Source of the DNA: Dermatophagoides farinae
Taxonomy: Eukaryota; Arthropoda; Arachnida; Sarcoptiformes; Pyroglyphidae
Length of the DNA: 64,000 nucleotides
Assembly (NCBI RefSeq): GCF_024713945.1
Contig: NC_134682.1
Coordinates: 3,479,001-3,543,000 of the forward strand
Reading direction: 5' to 3'
Of the stretch, positions 1-13,056 are shown in pieces. The notes under the pieces were generated by a model. The model saw only the letters and a list, made by a program, of their open reading frames with translations. It searched no databases and was not told the DNA's origin. How positions within the stretch are numbered: position 1 is the first letter of the stretch; each line of letters starts with the position of its first letter. The position numbers and the translations under genes are program-made.

Positions 1-3000
1 ATACATACAAGATGTCATGTCATGTTTTTCAAACAAATGGCAAAAAAATAAAGGCGCGAGCAATAATGAAACAAATATGGACAGCATATGAATACGAATG
101 CAAATTGAATGAATTCCAAGACAATAAAAATATGGAAATTGAGGAATGAAAGAACAAAAAAAAATTGATTTAAATTCAATTCCAAACAGGTAATAAATCA
201 TTAATCAACAGGAAAAAAATTGGTGTTAATTTTGATTGGATTTAAATTAGACATCGACAACAGCAAAAATTTTTTTTGTACCAATTGGAACCTAGTCATC
301 TCTCATAGGTAGAAAAAAAAGTGTGATGGACCTACCACATGCCATTAATCATCATACACACGCACACACAGTATGAATTCTCGTCGTGGATAAAAAAATA
401 AAATGTTTCAATATTTACCCACAACTGGAAACACAGCAAGAAAACATAAACAAACATGTTACAAACGGGGAAACAAATTGTCAAATAATTCAAAAAAAAT
501 TGTCAACAACGAACAACATGTAACAAAAAAAAAACAAAAATTTATTGGTTGTTCCAAATGGAACTTCTTGAAAGATGAATCTCTCTCTCTCTCTTGGTGC
601 TGTCGTCATATTTTTTACTGCCATAATTTGAACTTTCAACTTTTTTTTTAGAAATGAATAAACTGAATTGTTGTATTTATAAATTGCATCACAAATGACA
701 TGGGTATGAAAATGTTTTGTTGTTGTTGTCTTGGGTCAAATGAAAATTTTTTTTTATTTCTTTTTGTCCACTTGCTTTTGTTGTTTTCATCATAGCCGTT
801 TGACCCTCCATGTCCATTAATGATGATGATGATGATGATTGTTGTTGTTGTTGTTGTTGCTATTTATGTAACAAATGAAAAATTCAATTTTCATTATTTA
901 TTTATTATCGTCATCGTTGTAGTCGTTTTGGAGCATATTTTTGAAATGGGCCATATTTAGATCCAGTATGTCTATATATAATGCAAAATGTCTACAAGAC
1001 AAGTGTCCAAGAAGAAAAATATTGATATTCCCTCGATGATGATGAATGCAAGTTCGATTCAAATAAATAGAAAAAAAAAGAAAATCAATTTAAAGAAAAT
1101 TTTTTTTTATTCTTTTCGGTACATTTAAATTTTTTCTTTCATTTCATTTATTCATCAACATTCGGGACCTTGAACTTTCACTTATGATATATACGGTATT
1201 TCATTTCATTCAGGTAAAATTGATAACATTTTGTAGCAAAAAAAAACATCGATTCGATTGATACAATTGAAATTTATTTTCATATCGAATAATTATCAAT
1301 AGAAAAAACATCTGCATTTGAACAACAACAACAAGAGAATCGAACAAATAAACAAATGTTTTTCCTTTTTTTTTACTTTCTTTCGGTATATTATAATATA
1401 TGACAGTGGACATGTTGGACACATGTTTTTTTTTCTCTTAACACCACCGCCAATAATAATAATGGTCAACACACCAATAACAACAACAACAGTGAGTGGT
1501 GATAAATGTTATCGATGATGATGATGATGATGACCATAATCGTTTGGACAACAACAACAACAACAGAATTTTAAATGATCCATTTAAAAGAGACAGTTTA
1601 GAGAAAAAAAAATCTTAATATTTCAACAATGTTGTTGTTGTTGTTGTTGTTGCTAGAAATAATATCAACAATAACAACAAACCCCTTTTTTTCTAAAATA
1701 TGAATCAATCAATCAAAATGATGATAGACGAATAAGTCAACACTTTGGCACCGAAAATGAAAAATTGAAAAAAACGACGACGACGAAATGATTCCATTTT
1801 TTTTTGTCGTTAAAATCGATCGATCATTTTTTCTCCTGGTGTGTGTGTGTGTGCGTGTAAACATGATATCTGTATATGGTATTCAAAGTTCCGTTTTTTT
1901 TTCGTGAAAAAGAAATTCTTTCATTTTCTCTTGATGAAGAGAATAAAGATTGAGACAATTAAGACACATTTTTTTTTGGCTGGTAAGCCTCATTTACATT
2001 AGACGTTTTTCTTGCAAAAAAAAATTACATTTAATTATCTTTCGGGTTTCACAGTTAAGGTCATCATCATTATCAACAATAAAATTTAATTCCCATGAAC
2101 TATGCTTGAATTCTTAGTGTGGACATGGCCGATTTCATCATCATCATCGTCATCATTCAAGGTTCAGATATGTCCATCAAAGTTCCATAATAATTTTCGT
2201 CTTTCTATTTGATTGATAACTGGTAACTGGTAATATGTCTCTGTACTGTACTTTTCAATGGAACATTTTTTTTTCGTCCATAACCGAATTTTTTTGTGAT
2301 TTGTAATAATGTATGGCCAAAAGAAAAAAAAAGATTTTTGATTTGATTTCACTTCTTTTTGATGGACTTCATCCATATCTTTGAATTGAATTTGACCGAA
2401 GTACAGAAAAAAAATGTACGATAAAAAGAGTGATCATACTGGTCCAGACTGACCTCTTGCTCTTATTTTTTCATCAACAACATTGGGGCAATGGCAAGCG
2501 GACAATCAATGTTGTTGGTGTTGCTATAGTTGTTCATACTCGATCATATCGGTCAAGCGTCAAACAATTAACTCTCGTGTATATGTGTGTGTGTATTTTG
2601 CGCTAAACTCTTCATATTTTCATCATCATCATCATCGTCTTCGTTTTCGTCTTAACCGAAAATCATCGTTTTTGTCCAGACTAACCAGAAAAAAAATCGG
2701 ACAAAGTTTTTTTCATGTCTAATTTACTTTCTCTCTTCGGTTTTGTATCACGGTCCAGGTTTCTTCTTCTTTTCATTTTTTTTTTGCGAGACCATTGGGC
2801 AGCCACATGTGTTTTTTTTCTGTTGTTGTTGATTCCATACTGGCCGCCACATATATATAGATGATGTGTATGGATGATTATGATGATGATGACCTTTGAC
2901 CAAATTTATATATGGATACACAGTTTTTTTTCTCTGTGGTCTTGTATTACGTAGTTACAGTGACCAAATGAATGAATGGCTTAACATGACCAAAGTTTTT

Positions 3001-6000
3001 TTTTTCTTTTTTTTTGCTTTGAAACAAAAAAAAAACGTGCATGGTTGTAAGCTATAGAAGCTCGAGCCAGAACGCGCGACATTTCACGCGGCTCCAAGCA
3101 TTATGGGGAAAAAAAGGAGAAAGAGAAAAAAAAATACAAACCTTTCGGCTCCACACACACACAGAAACACACACAAGACAGATAGAAACTAAATTTGATC
3201 AAATGACCATATGGCCCCTTTATATGAATATTGACCACATACGACAAACATTGAACATGTTTTTTATTTTTTACTTCTCTTTCTCCTTTGACATTTTATT
3301 TTAGTTTTTTTTTTTGTTTTCTGGTTCAAGATTTATACACAAAAGAGTTGTTGCATGTATATATATGGCTAGATGGATATCCACCTATGCACATTACCTT
3401 TGACCTTTTTTTCTCTTTCTTCTAAACTGTCCTGAACAAATTTTCATATAATCAGAGAAAAATGTCATGAATTTTTTAAAATAGAAAAAAAAATCCCGAA
3501 AAAAAATAAATTTTAATGATAATCCATACCCTGGCTATGAATGAAGATTTAACCATCACCATCATCCATTGAAATGGAATTTCTAGACAAGAAAAAAAAA
3601 TCCAATGTAATTACGAAATAAATTGAAGAATTATATATGTCTAGTGAAAAATGAAAAAATTTCACCCAAAAAAAGGGTCTGACCCAGTAAATTATGGTGT
3701 TTATGGTTCGATTTTTATCTTTTGTGCAAGACTTAAAATAACGAACAATAATGAAGAATTAACCAATTTGTTTTTTTTTGTCGTTGAAAGGTTCATTTCT
3801 TTTTCTATTCGTAGTTTTCAATAGTAGCACTTAATTTTAATAAATGAGATTGGTCATTAGCCTGACCACAATGACAACAGCAGCAGCAGCAGCAACAACA
3901 ACTGAAACACCATTGAACTTTGAACCCCGAGGGGCCACGTTCGGCTTTGTTACAGCGAAAATTACGCAATCGGCTACCATCGATATCGGTGGACAAAGAT
4001 TTGAAAACATTATTTTTTTACACCAAAAAAAAAATACCAGTATATCTGTAGCCTGAAGCCAAGAATTTTTTTTTCAATTCATTTTCAATGTGAATGAGTA
4101 ACCTACGTGTGTTTGATTCATTATTCGTGTGAATGAACATTCATGACACCCATTCATACGGTATTTTGAAGATTATGTAACAAACATTTTTTACAAGGAA
4201 CGATTCGAGACTAATTGATTTCGTTCGTTTGTGGCCATAATCGAAAATCCTTTTTTTTTGATTAGCGAAAAAACAGAAAAAAAACATTCATAACGGGAAA
4301 ATATTCAAAAAGCGAAGGAGAGAACACAAATTACGAATAATTTATGTGACATAACCCGTGAAGAAGAAAAAATATGCCATTTCGTTGTTATTTGAATTCA
4401 AGTGCAACGAATTATCTTGAGAAAAAAAAATTCAATTTAAAATTTTAGAGGCTAAGATTCAGGTGTGTATGTGCGAATGACTGACCAGAAAAAAAATCTT
4501 GTCAGAAACCAAAAAAAAAAAAAAAACACGGGCAAAATTCACGTCACATCAAACAAGATAAAATCCCATTGACCCTCATTATTTGATAATCTTTTGATCG
4601 AACCAAATCGGACAAAACCTTAAAAAAAAATTATCACGATGTTGTTTTCATCACAATCCAATCAATTAATTTAAATGGAACCAAATTGTTTATTATTGTT
4701 TTGGTGTGTGTATGTGAAAACCGAAATAGCCAATAGTTGGGGGAGGTTTAATCAACCAAAAGAGAAAAAAAAACATTCAATGTTATCATTGGATTTGAAT
4801 CAGAAGAAAAAAAAAACTGAACAACTTTGTGTGTATGTGTGTGAGTGACCCATCATGGCTAATCAAATCAAATCAAGAACTGGACAAACAAATAAATAAA
4901 ATGCAGAAAAACAAACTTATTCTTTTTTTCATGATGAAGAGTTAAAAGTTACTTGACGTAATAAGTTATTTCTTTTTTTTTCTTTTTCTTTGCAAAATAA
5001 TAATGAAAACAAACGTATTTGTTTGATTTTTTTTTTGAAATTTGAAAAGAAAGAAATTTGAGTATTTAAAATTGGAATAGAAAATCTTATTGAAATCAAA
5101 AAAAAAAAGATAAAAGAAATAAGAGATAAGACACACAAACACACACACACAGGAAATAATAAAGACTTTATTAGGCACATTGAATATTATTGAGACTAAA
5201 AAAAAAAAAAAACAAATTGATAAAATGACAATTGATAACAACAACGATGACGACAACAACAACAAATAACTGTTGTGACCACAAACAATGTTGTCACGTA
5301 AATCAGTGGCCCATCAAATGTCTTTCAGATGGAACATGTGTGTGTGTGTGTGTGTGTGGCCAATCTTATCACATTATCTTTTGGATTCAATCTTTTCTGG
5401 CAAAGAAAAAAAATGAAATGATCCAAAAATATAATAAGAAGACGAGACTGACAATTTTTTTTTCATGTGGGTTTTTTTTTGGGGGGGAAACAACAGAGAA
5501 AAGAAAGATCATAAATTGAAAATTAGCCATTGGATAGCTGCTGGACAGCCACTGCAACACAATCATTTTTTTTTACTTTTATTGTGTAAACACAAAAAAA
5601 AGCAGAAGCAGCAACCACAATGTTCTTTAGATGGATACCTTTACCTGAAAAACCTAAAGAAGATGAACTTTTACTTTTTTTTTAGTGCCAAAATCGTAAA
5701 TTACTTTTGGGATTTTTGTATTAGTCACCAATGATCAAATAATAAAACCATCTGTGATGAGATTACAATAAAATAAAATAATGAGCCATGGATATTTGAC
5801 ATCGGAAACAATTTCCAACATCCGGTGGTAATTCGGACGATATTTTTTTTTAATGTTCAAGCGATAAAAAAAAGTTTGAATTTTTTTTCCTGAAGATACA
5901 ACGGGCACTGAATCTCTTTCATCATTTAAAACAGCAACAGGTTAGAGACATCTGTTCTTGGGCCATTGGAGAAAAAAAAATTAACCGAATTTTTATTTTG

Positions 6001-6695
6001 CACAAATAACCAGTCAAAGATGATGATGAAAAAAAATTCGGTTGTATGTGTAGCACCTTTTTCTAGGATCTCAAGGATTTCAAATATACTAAGATTACAG
6101 GTATACACGTTATACAAGTTATATGATTTTAACGGTCATTCAGGAATTTCATCCACCACCTTAAGTGTTAGTGGAATCATTGAAGAAAAAACGACTTTTT
6201 TTTACCCACTGCACCGACATAACCGATGAAAAAAAAACATTCAAACCACTTTGGAATGTTTGTCCGTTTTCTTTTTTTTTTTTTTTTTGTTTCACTCCAG
6301 TCATAATAAAAAAAATACGTGCACATCACTCAAACACACAGGTATATATTGAAAAAAAATGACAATCTACAAAGTCGATCCAACATTGTCTATTGTTATT
6401 TGCAACAACAATAAAAAAAATCTAGATTGGAATGCGGGACATGTGACCTATGTGGATGGAAAAAAATTTCCGTTTTTTTTTCATTCAACCAACCAACCAA
6501 CCATCATTTACTTTCTTTGATGCAATGGATAAATGAATGAATAAAAAAAAAAAAAAAAATTCAACGACTTTGCCTGTTGCCTGAGTTTATTGGTTTATGT
6601 GGTCGGTTGAATTTTTTTCATGTTTTGAAGGTGAAACGATAATGATGAGAATACAGGATACAGGGTAATGGGTTTAAATGTCACGATTTTTTTGC
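1..6695. other. No gene seen; simple-repeat-rich AT DNA
   Basis: Open frames here are short and made largely of poly-A/T, (CAA)n, (GAT)n and (CA)n tracts, so I support no coding gene. Two patches stand out from the background by higher GC and lack of simple repeats: about 3055-3105 and about 3925-3990. They could be regulatory sequence or an unrecognised exon; nothing in them identifies a product. Confidence 0.6.
6663..6694 (+). repeat. 32-bp duplicate of sequence at 8021-8052
   Basis: The stretch beginning GGGTAATGGGTTTAAATG is repeated at 8021-8052 with a single mismatch (31 of 32). The second copy lies inside the small membrane-protein ORF; this one abuts the stop codon of the Nopp140-like gene. 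Confidence 0.85.
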
Positions 6696-7528
6696 TTATT
6701 CATCTGAATCACTATCATCCGACGACGATGACGAGGAATCTTGCGGTTTTTTAGCCAATGTTTGTTTTTGTCCAATTGAAACGTGAATCTTAACTACTGG
6801 AGCTGGTGTACCCGGTTTTTTAGCAGAAATAATAGCAGCTGATTTTTCATCCGAACTACCATCTGTTGAAGCCGAAGAATTGAATCATCTAATGCCGAAC
6901 TATCATCGGATGATGATGAATCATCTGATGACGAACTATCATCGGATGATGATGAATAATCTGATGACGAAATATCATCGGATGATGATGAATCATCTGA
7001 TGACGAACTATCCATTGCTTTTGCAGTTTTTTGCAGTGTTGGTTTTACGACAAGCAATGGTTTCACTGCAGCTGGTCCCTTTTTCAATGGTGGCTTTCCA
7101 TTATCATCATCATCATCGGAACTGGAATCATCTGAACTCGATTCTTGTGGTCGTGGTCTTTTTGATGATATATCAATATTCTGTGGTGGCTGTATCGATG
7201 TTGGTTTTTTAATCGTAGAATTATTTTTTTTATCATCATCATCATCATCGCTTGAATCATCCAAACTACTTGAATCTTGGGCCATTTTTGATTTATTGTT
7301 AATATTATTATTCATATCTTTCTTGTTGATATTCGATGACCAATTAGTATACAATTCTTTCAATGAAGGATATTTAACATTTTTTGATCGATTCAATTTA
7401 TTCATTGTCAATTTCATTTGACGAAATTCAGGATATAATTTCGAAAGACGTTGTTGATTTTGAATCACATATTCAATGACAATCGAATCGATTGTCTGCT
7501 GTTGTTGTAGATTCATTTTATAGATCAA
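6696..7528 (-). CDS. Nopp140/NOLC1-like Ser/Asp-rich nucleolar phosphoprotein, frame change near 3' end
   Basis: From the ATG at 7528 the frame gives an N-terminal helical segment of about 55 residues ending in SLKELYTNW, which parallels the LisH-type N-terminus of Nopp140. Long Ser/Asp blocks then alternate with Lys/Pro/Ala segments such as GKPPLKKGPAAVKP. That acidic/basic alternation is the Nopp140 hallmark; the family acts as a nucleolar and Cajal-body chaperone of snoRNPs and is a CK2 substrate. Near 6880-6890 the acidic repeat frame runs into non-family sequence, while the frame shifted by one base continues with the same style (KKPGTPAPVVKIHVS, then SSSSSSDDSDSDE) to a stop at 6696-6698. 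So either one base is missing in this copy or assembly, or the gene is broken. The C-terminal SRP40-type domain was not seen. It shares a 272-bp upstream gap with the divergent gene at 7801. Confidence 0.6.
6897..7015 (-). repeat. Tandem coding repeat (Ser/Asp-rich)
   Basis: About four imperfect units of roughly 39 bp, each carrying a TCATCGGATGATGATGAATC-like core on the plus strand, encode repeating SSSDDSSSSDD. The tract lies directly beside the place where the reading frame of the host gene changes, so slippage or misassembly here is a natural explanation. Confidence 0.7.
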
Positions 7529-7800
7529 TGGAATTTTAATTATCTAAAAATGAAAAATGCTGATTTTTTGTTTCAATTTAGAAAGATCGACACATCAACA
7601 CGAGCATAAGAATGCACCACACACAACATTCGAAACACGAAAGCATGGAAAAATGTGGTTCCCGTGATTTGTGATGGTCGAATACTATCGATGTAATCGA
7701 TTAATTTTTTTTTTATTTTAAAAATTCGAAATTTTTTTTACTCCACCTGCATGGAATAAATTCAAATCTTTGAATCGAAAACACATTAAATCATGAAAAA
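7529..7800. promoter_or_regulatory. Bidirectional intergenic promoter region (inferred)
   Basis: The 272 bp lie between two divergent start codons (7528 minus, 7801 plus). No TATA box is obvious. Assignment as a shared promoter is positional only. Confidence 0.35.
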
Positions 7801-8079
7801 ATGTTTGGTTTTGGATTTTCTATCGCCGATTTCGATGCCATTGATTGGTCGATATTATTTTTTCTATCATTCATATTGGCCATTATTTATACATTGATCA
7901 CTGGTTATCTGATTGGCATGAGAAGTTTTCATATATTCCTGAAATGCGTTCTTGTGAATCCAAGATTATTTTTCTTCATTCTAAGACGACCATCTTATTT
8001 GTTTAATTTTACACTTCAATGGGTAATGGGTTTAAATGTCCCGATTTTTTTGAATCTGCTATTGACAACAACTACATGA
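7801..8079 (+). CDS. Small hydrophobic membrane protein, unknown
   Basis: A 92-residue frame starts at an ATG with AAAAA just upstream and has ordinary, non-repeat codon composition. It contains one strong membrane segment (about residues 16-40, with LFFLSFILAIIYTLITGYLI) and a second hydrophobic stretch near 55-90. No family was recognised. The last third includes the 32-bp sequence duplicated at 6663-6694. It could be a complete micro-protein or the first exon of a larger gene; no convincing splice donor was chosen. The gene lies head-to-head with the Nopp140-like gene. Confidence 0.4.
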   Translation: MFGFGFSIADFDAIDWSILFFLSFILAIIYTLITGYLIGMRSFHIFLKCVLVNPRLFFFILRRPSYLFNFTLQWVMGLNVPIFLNLLLTTTT

Positions 8080-11000
8080 ATGTTTGGAATGCGAATGGCA
8101 CACGTTTTTTTTATTTTGATTGTGATGCTGGAGATTGAGAAAAAAAAATTCAAGACATGTGTGTACTACTTACCATCATCACCAGCAGCAGTGTTTGTGT
8201 GTGTGTGTGTATGTGTGATCCAGGTGTTATGGAATCCAAATTTTGTAAGGATTTCAACGGAAATCGTGAAAAGAAAAACAGTTTTAACGAATAAATTTTT
8301 TTTCTCGCTCTCTTACTCATTCACAAAATGCCTTGATTCAACTATAAAATGAGTTCAGAATAATCTTTTTCATTTGATTTTTAAATAATCGATAACAAAA
8401 AAAAATTTATATGATATGGTCATCTGTTGTTGCCACTGATGCTAATGATAATGATAATTGTCCATGTTTCATCAAATTTTTTGATTGTTGAGGTCGGATA
8501 ATCGGATACAAAATACATTTTGAAAACAACAACAACAACAACAACAACGACGACAACAACAAAAAAGCAATAACAATAATAATTTGATATGACCGAGATA
8601 AAATTCAGAAAATAGAAGAATGTTGTCGGTTGTAGTGTGCATACCAAACATTTTTTATTAGACCGTTTTTTTTTCATTATCCATCCATTTATTCATCCAT
8701 CCACGTTCTCTACATTACTATACATGTACACACACACACCTTAAATTGCGTAATACCAGGCCAAATGATATGTATATTCAGTAGAGACCAGACACCATTT
8801 GGTGTGTGGCACTATACATACATTTGACATGTGTAGAGATAACCTGAAAAAAAGGGCACGTGGTATTTGATTTTTTTTCTCTTGGTACGTGGTTGTTGTT
8901 GCTATCACACGCATACACACACACACAAACACACACTCACTTCCTTGCTGTCCCGGACACATACACACATATTTCGGGTCCCGTCACTACAAAGAAAAAC
9001 ATTCCACACTTTCAAACTTATTGTCGATTTCTTTCCTTTTTTATACTGTTGACAGTCATTATATTAGAAACTAAGAAAAGAGAAAAGAAAAATGCAACAG
9101 ATGCTTTAATCGATTACGATCACGATCACGATTATCATCATCTGATACCATATTTTTATCTTTTTTTTAAAAACTTTTAGGTCAAAGTTCATTCATCTTT
9201 TGGTTAATCATCAATATAAGATTGGCTACTACTGTAAAATTTTTTTTTTTTGAATTTCTTTTTCTTTTGGATGCTCGCGTGCCATTTTCTTGTGAAAATG
9301 AAAAAAAAACGACGACTAACGACAAAGATGAAGATCGATCGATGATATTAATTCGTAGTAACTTGTGTGTGACCTTGATGTTAAAAGGAGGTCGCGTGCA
9401 ACGTGTGCTTGGGACCAAGGAAGTGAAAATTTTATCTTAGTTTTTTTTTCATCGACAATTTTCTATGGAACCAAGAAAGGAAAAAAAATTTCTCATCAAT
9501 ATGTTCATTGGTGATTCATTTCTAAAAAAAATAACAATCAAACTTTCAATCCTTACCTTACAAAAAAAAATTCCAAAAGGGCTAGCTAATTTGTCAAAAA
9601 AAAAAAAAAAAAAAATTTCCAAATGGACAAACGATATCAAGATCCATATCATAAGTGTCATAACGATTATGTATACCAGATATATCATATCACCACCGCT
9701 ACACATATACAGGTTTGTGTGACCAAAACCAAAACGTCACCGGATTGATCGTTATCAATTTATCGTTATCATTTGATTTGGATCTAGTAATTTTTTTTCC
9801 AAAATTAATAAAGATATCAAAGCAAGCAAGCACTATTGATCCAGGAACAACGAAATGATCGATACATAATTTGCAAATGAAAAAAAAGGGTTGAGCACTC
9901 TCTTTCTCTCTCACGAACACGCAACATTTTGGCAAAAACAACAACAACAACAAAAGTTTGAGTTAAAAATAACAGAAAATATTTTATTTTCAATATTTTT
10001 CAAAAAAAAAAAAAAAAAAATTCAATTGTCATACGATCAAAAAAAAAAAAAAAATTTTTCAAATCTTGAAAATGTCATTTGTCAAAAAAAAGTAAAAGTC
10101 AATGCTTCCATTCTATTCTGTTCTGTTCTGTTATCCAGAAAAAAAGTGTACCCCAAAAAAAAATAAATAAAACTTTTTTGACTGGAACTTGGACGACTAG
10201 CAACAATTGCCATTGTGAATTGTTATTGCCTGTAACAACACATGTTAAAGTCATAAAAAAATTATTATTATTTTAACTTTTAACTTGTCAATTTTTTTCT
10301 TTATTTTTGAAAAGTTCAAAAAAAAAGTTTATTCGTTTTTGTTGTTGCCCCAATACCAGATATCTACTGGTCATGATGTTTTCCTGTTGGAAAAGTTATG
10401 AAAAAAAGTGTCAATGAATGATGATGATGATGATGATGATGATGACCATATGTCCATGATTATGAATGCCGAAAATTAACTTGTCACGTAAAACAAATAA
10501 AAAAAAATTTTTTATTATCAAAAATTATTGTTATTTTGACAACAACAGATCGATATATATCCCAATTAATGACATACACATTGTTGATTCCGGTTGGTTA
10601 AACATTTGGTCAAAAAAAAAATCTTGTTTCAAATGCTAAAAAAAAGTCAGAATAAAAGACGGAATTCTTTGGTACAAATAATGAAATTTTGAAATTGACA
10701 AGCACGTGTATTGAAGAATTGTTGTTGTTTTTTCTCGATGACCTTTGATCACGATCTTTTCACAAACAACAGCAACGATATATAATTGGATTTCGAAAAC
10801 AATATTGGCAATTATCAATGTTTTTTTTCTTTTCATTTATTTTTTTTGAAACCTAAAAGAAAATTACTTTCATTCACAAAACGGGTTGATCATCATCAGT
10901 CATCTTAGATCAAGTTGTTGTTGTTGTTTAGCTGAAAATAAATTAAAGGCTTGAAAATTTCAGGTTCAGAATCATCATAATCATAATGATTATGGTTAAA

Positions 11001-13056
11001 ACACGTGATCGTGCTATGTATGTGTAAGTAAATGATCATCACAACAATCAAACTCGTGCCAGAACAATAAAAAAATGATAATAATAATTTGACATGACCA
11101 AAATGATGATCGTGGTGGTGGTGGTGGTGGTAGTGCTGGTAATGGACACCTAAATTTATGTAGATTATACGTTTTTGACGGTACCAACGTCATTGACAGG
11201 TTTCAATAATTTTTTTTTCGTATTCAGAAATAAATCATCATCAATATATACGCCTCCACCAATTAAACCCATTTACCATTTGCTTTATTCACGTATCTCA
11301 ATACCAAATAATCAATCTGATTTTCATTTTATCGTGACCTGACTGATGATGGCCATCATGTTTAAAGGGTTCAAAATTCGTGAGTCGTCCAAGTTTCAAA
11401 TTGTTTTTATATTTTTTTTCGCTGGATGGTTGTTGGTTGATGTTGTCCATCAACCATCAATGTGATCCGCCTTTTGGACCAATGGCCACCAGGTGATGGC
11501 CGATTGATAATTTTTTTTTGTGGTGGGTGGGTGAAAAAACAAAAGAGGAAAATTGCCATAAATTTTTATATCGAATATATCATCAACGATTGACTCTGGT
11601 CAACGATGATTTTTGTTTATTTCCTTTCAATTTCTAGCCATCTGATATATCCAGCCTACTGATGGTATCAAAATATTTGCAAAAAAAATAAGAAAATTCA
11701 AATCACAAAACATTATTATTACCTATTCATAATACGGATTCTTACACTTGATTTAATCTAATGTGTTTGTTGAGCTAGAGAGAATGAAATTTTTTCACTC
11801 TTTATTTATTTACCAAAATCGATTGAAATCCGATTCCATTCGCGATCATCAATCAAACACACACACACACACATGTATAACCCTTTTGTATATATCTCGG
11901 TTATCATCGGTGTCTGTGTTTATGCGTAGGTGTTTTTTTTCTGACTTTCAAAATTCACATTTTCAGTCGATCAGTTTGATCCAATGTGATCAATTCGGTC
12001 GAATGATTATGGACAAAAAAAAAAAAAAATAAAAAATAACCGGGTAAGAAAAAATCTTTCTGTGAAAATTATTAAATGTGCCAATTGATGAGTGATAGAA
12101 AGAGAGAGAAAGAGAAAAATGAGACTGATACCACACGAAAATTTTTAAATATTACGTCGTGCACCCACACACACACACACAACCGATTTGGTTCACTTCA
12201 ATGATTATGGAAGAAAAGAATGGTGGAAAAGAAAAGAGGACAAAAAGAATTGGTGGTCAAATTTCTCACCATTTTTTTTTTTTTTTGAAATATCAAATAA
12301 GCAGAGATACCGACACACAAATAATGGAAATGATCCTGAAACACTGATTAGTTTGGTCGAATGAAAATGAACAATATATTGATAATCATCATATGCATAA
12401 TACTATCTATCTATCGATAGTATCGATAGATCAAAATTTCTATATCCTTTCTTTTCAAAATACATTCATGGTCATGGTCATTGCCATATATTTTTTTTTT
12501 TTTTTGTTTAGAAAAAAAACCAGTGAATAACCGTATCATTATTATCGATTATTGTTACCATCATCACCATCACTATGATTATCATTATGATTGACCAACT
12601 GACCATTAATGATTATATTGATTGCCATTATAATGTGTGGTAACCAACTGTGTGTGTGTGTTTTGGCTAAAACGCGTTGAACTTACATACAAACAATGAA
12701 ATTCAAAGAAAAAATTGACTACTGGGGGCCGAGACCAAAAAAAAGACCTTATTTATTTATTTATAACACCATCAACAACAATTAGAATCTGCGAAAAAAA
12801 ATAGTTTGAGGACAAAGGGTGTTGTTGTTGTTGTTATGGTTTTGACGACAAAAAAAAAATATATTCGTGGGCCAATGATAAACAGTCGAATATTGGTATA
12901 CAAACAAACGGTAGGTTTATAATCATTTATTCGTTTGCGATGGTGAGTAATATTTTAAATATCGTAACAACGTAACAGCAAGTTTTATTCGTAAAAATTT
13001 TGTTTTCCACTCGACGATGTGTGTTTTGGTTTTGATTTTAATTTTGATTGTTGTGG
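8080..13056. other. No gene seen; simple-repeat-rich AT DNA
   Basis: All frames are short and contain low-complexity residues (poly-Val from GTT tracts at about 8523-8565, Thr/His from CA tracts at about 8920-8970). A (GAT)n run lies at 10418-10444 and a GGT run at about 11110-11135. No splice-consistent exon or RNA gene was recognised. Confidence 0.55.

Noticed and set aside
6880-7212. 110-codon plus-strand frame (MNHLMPNYHRMMM)
   Set aside because: Antisense shadow of the Ser/Asp repeat of the Nopp140-like gene.
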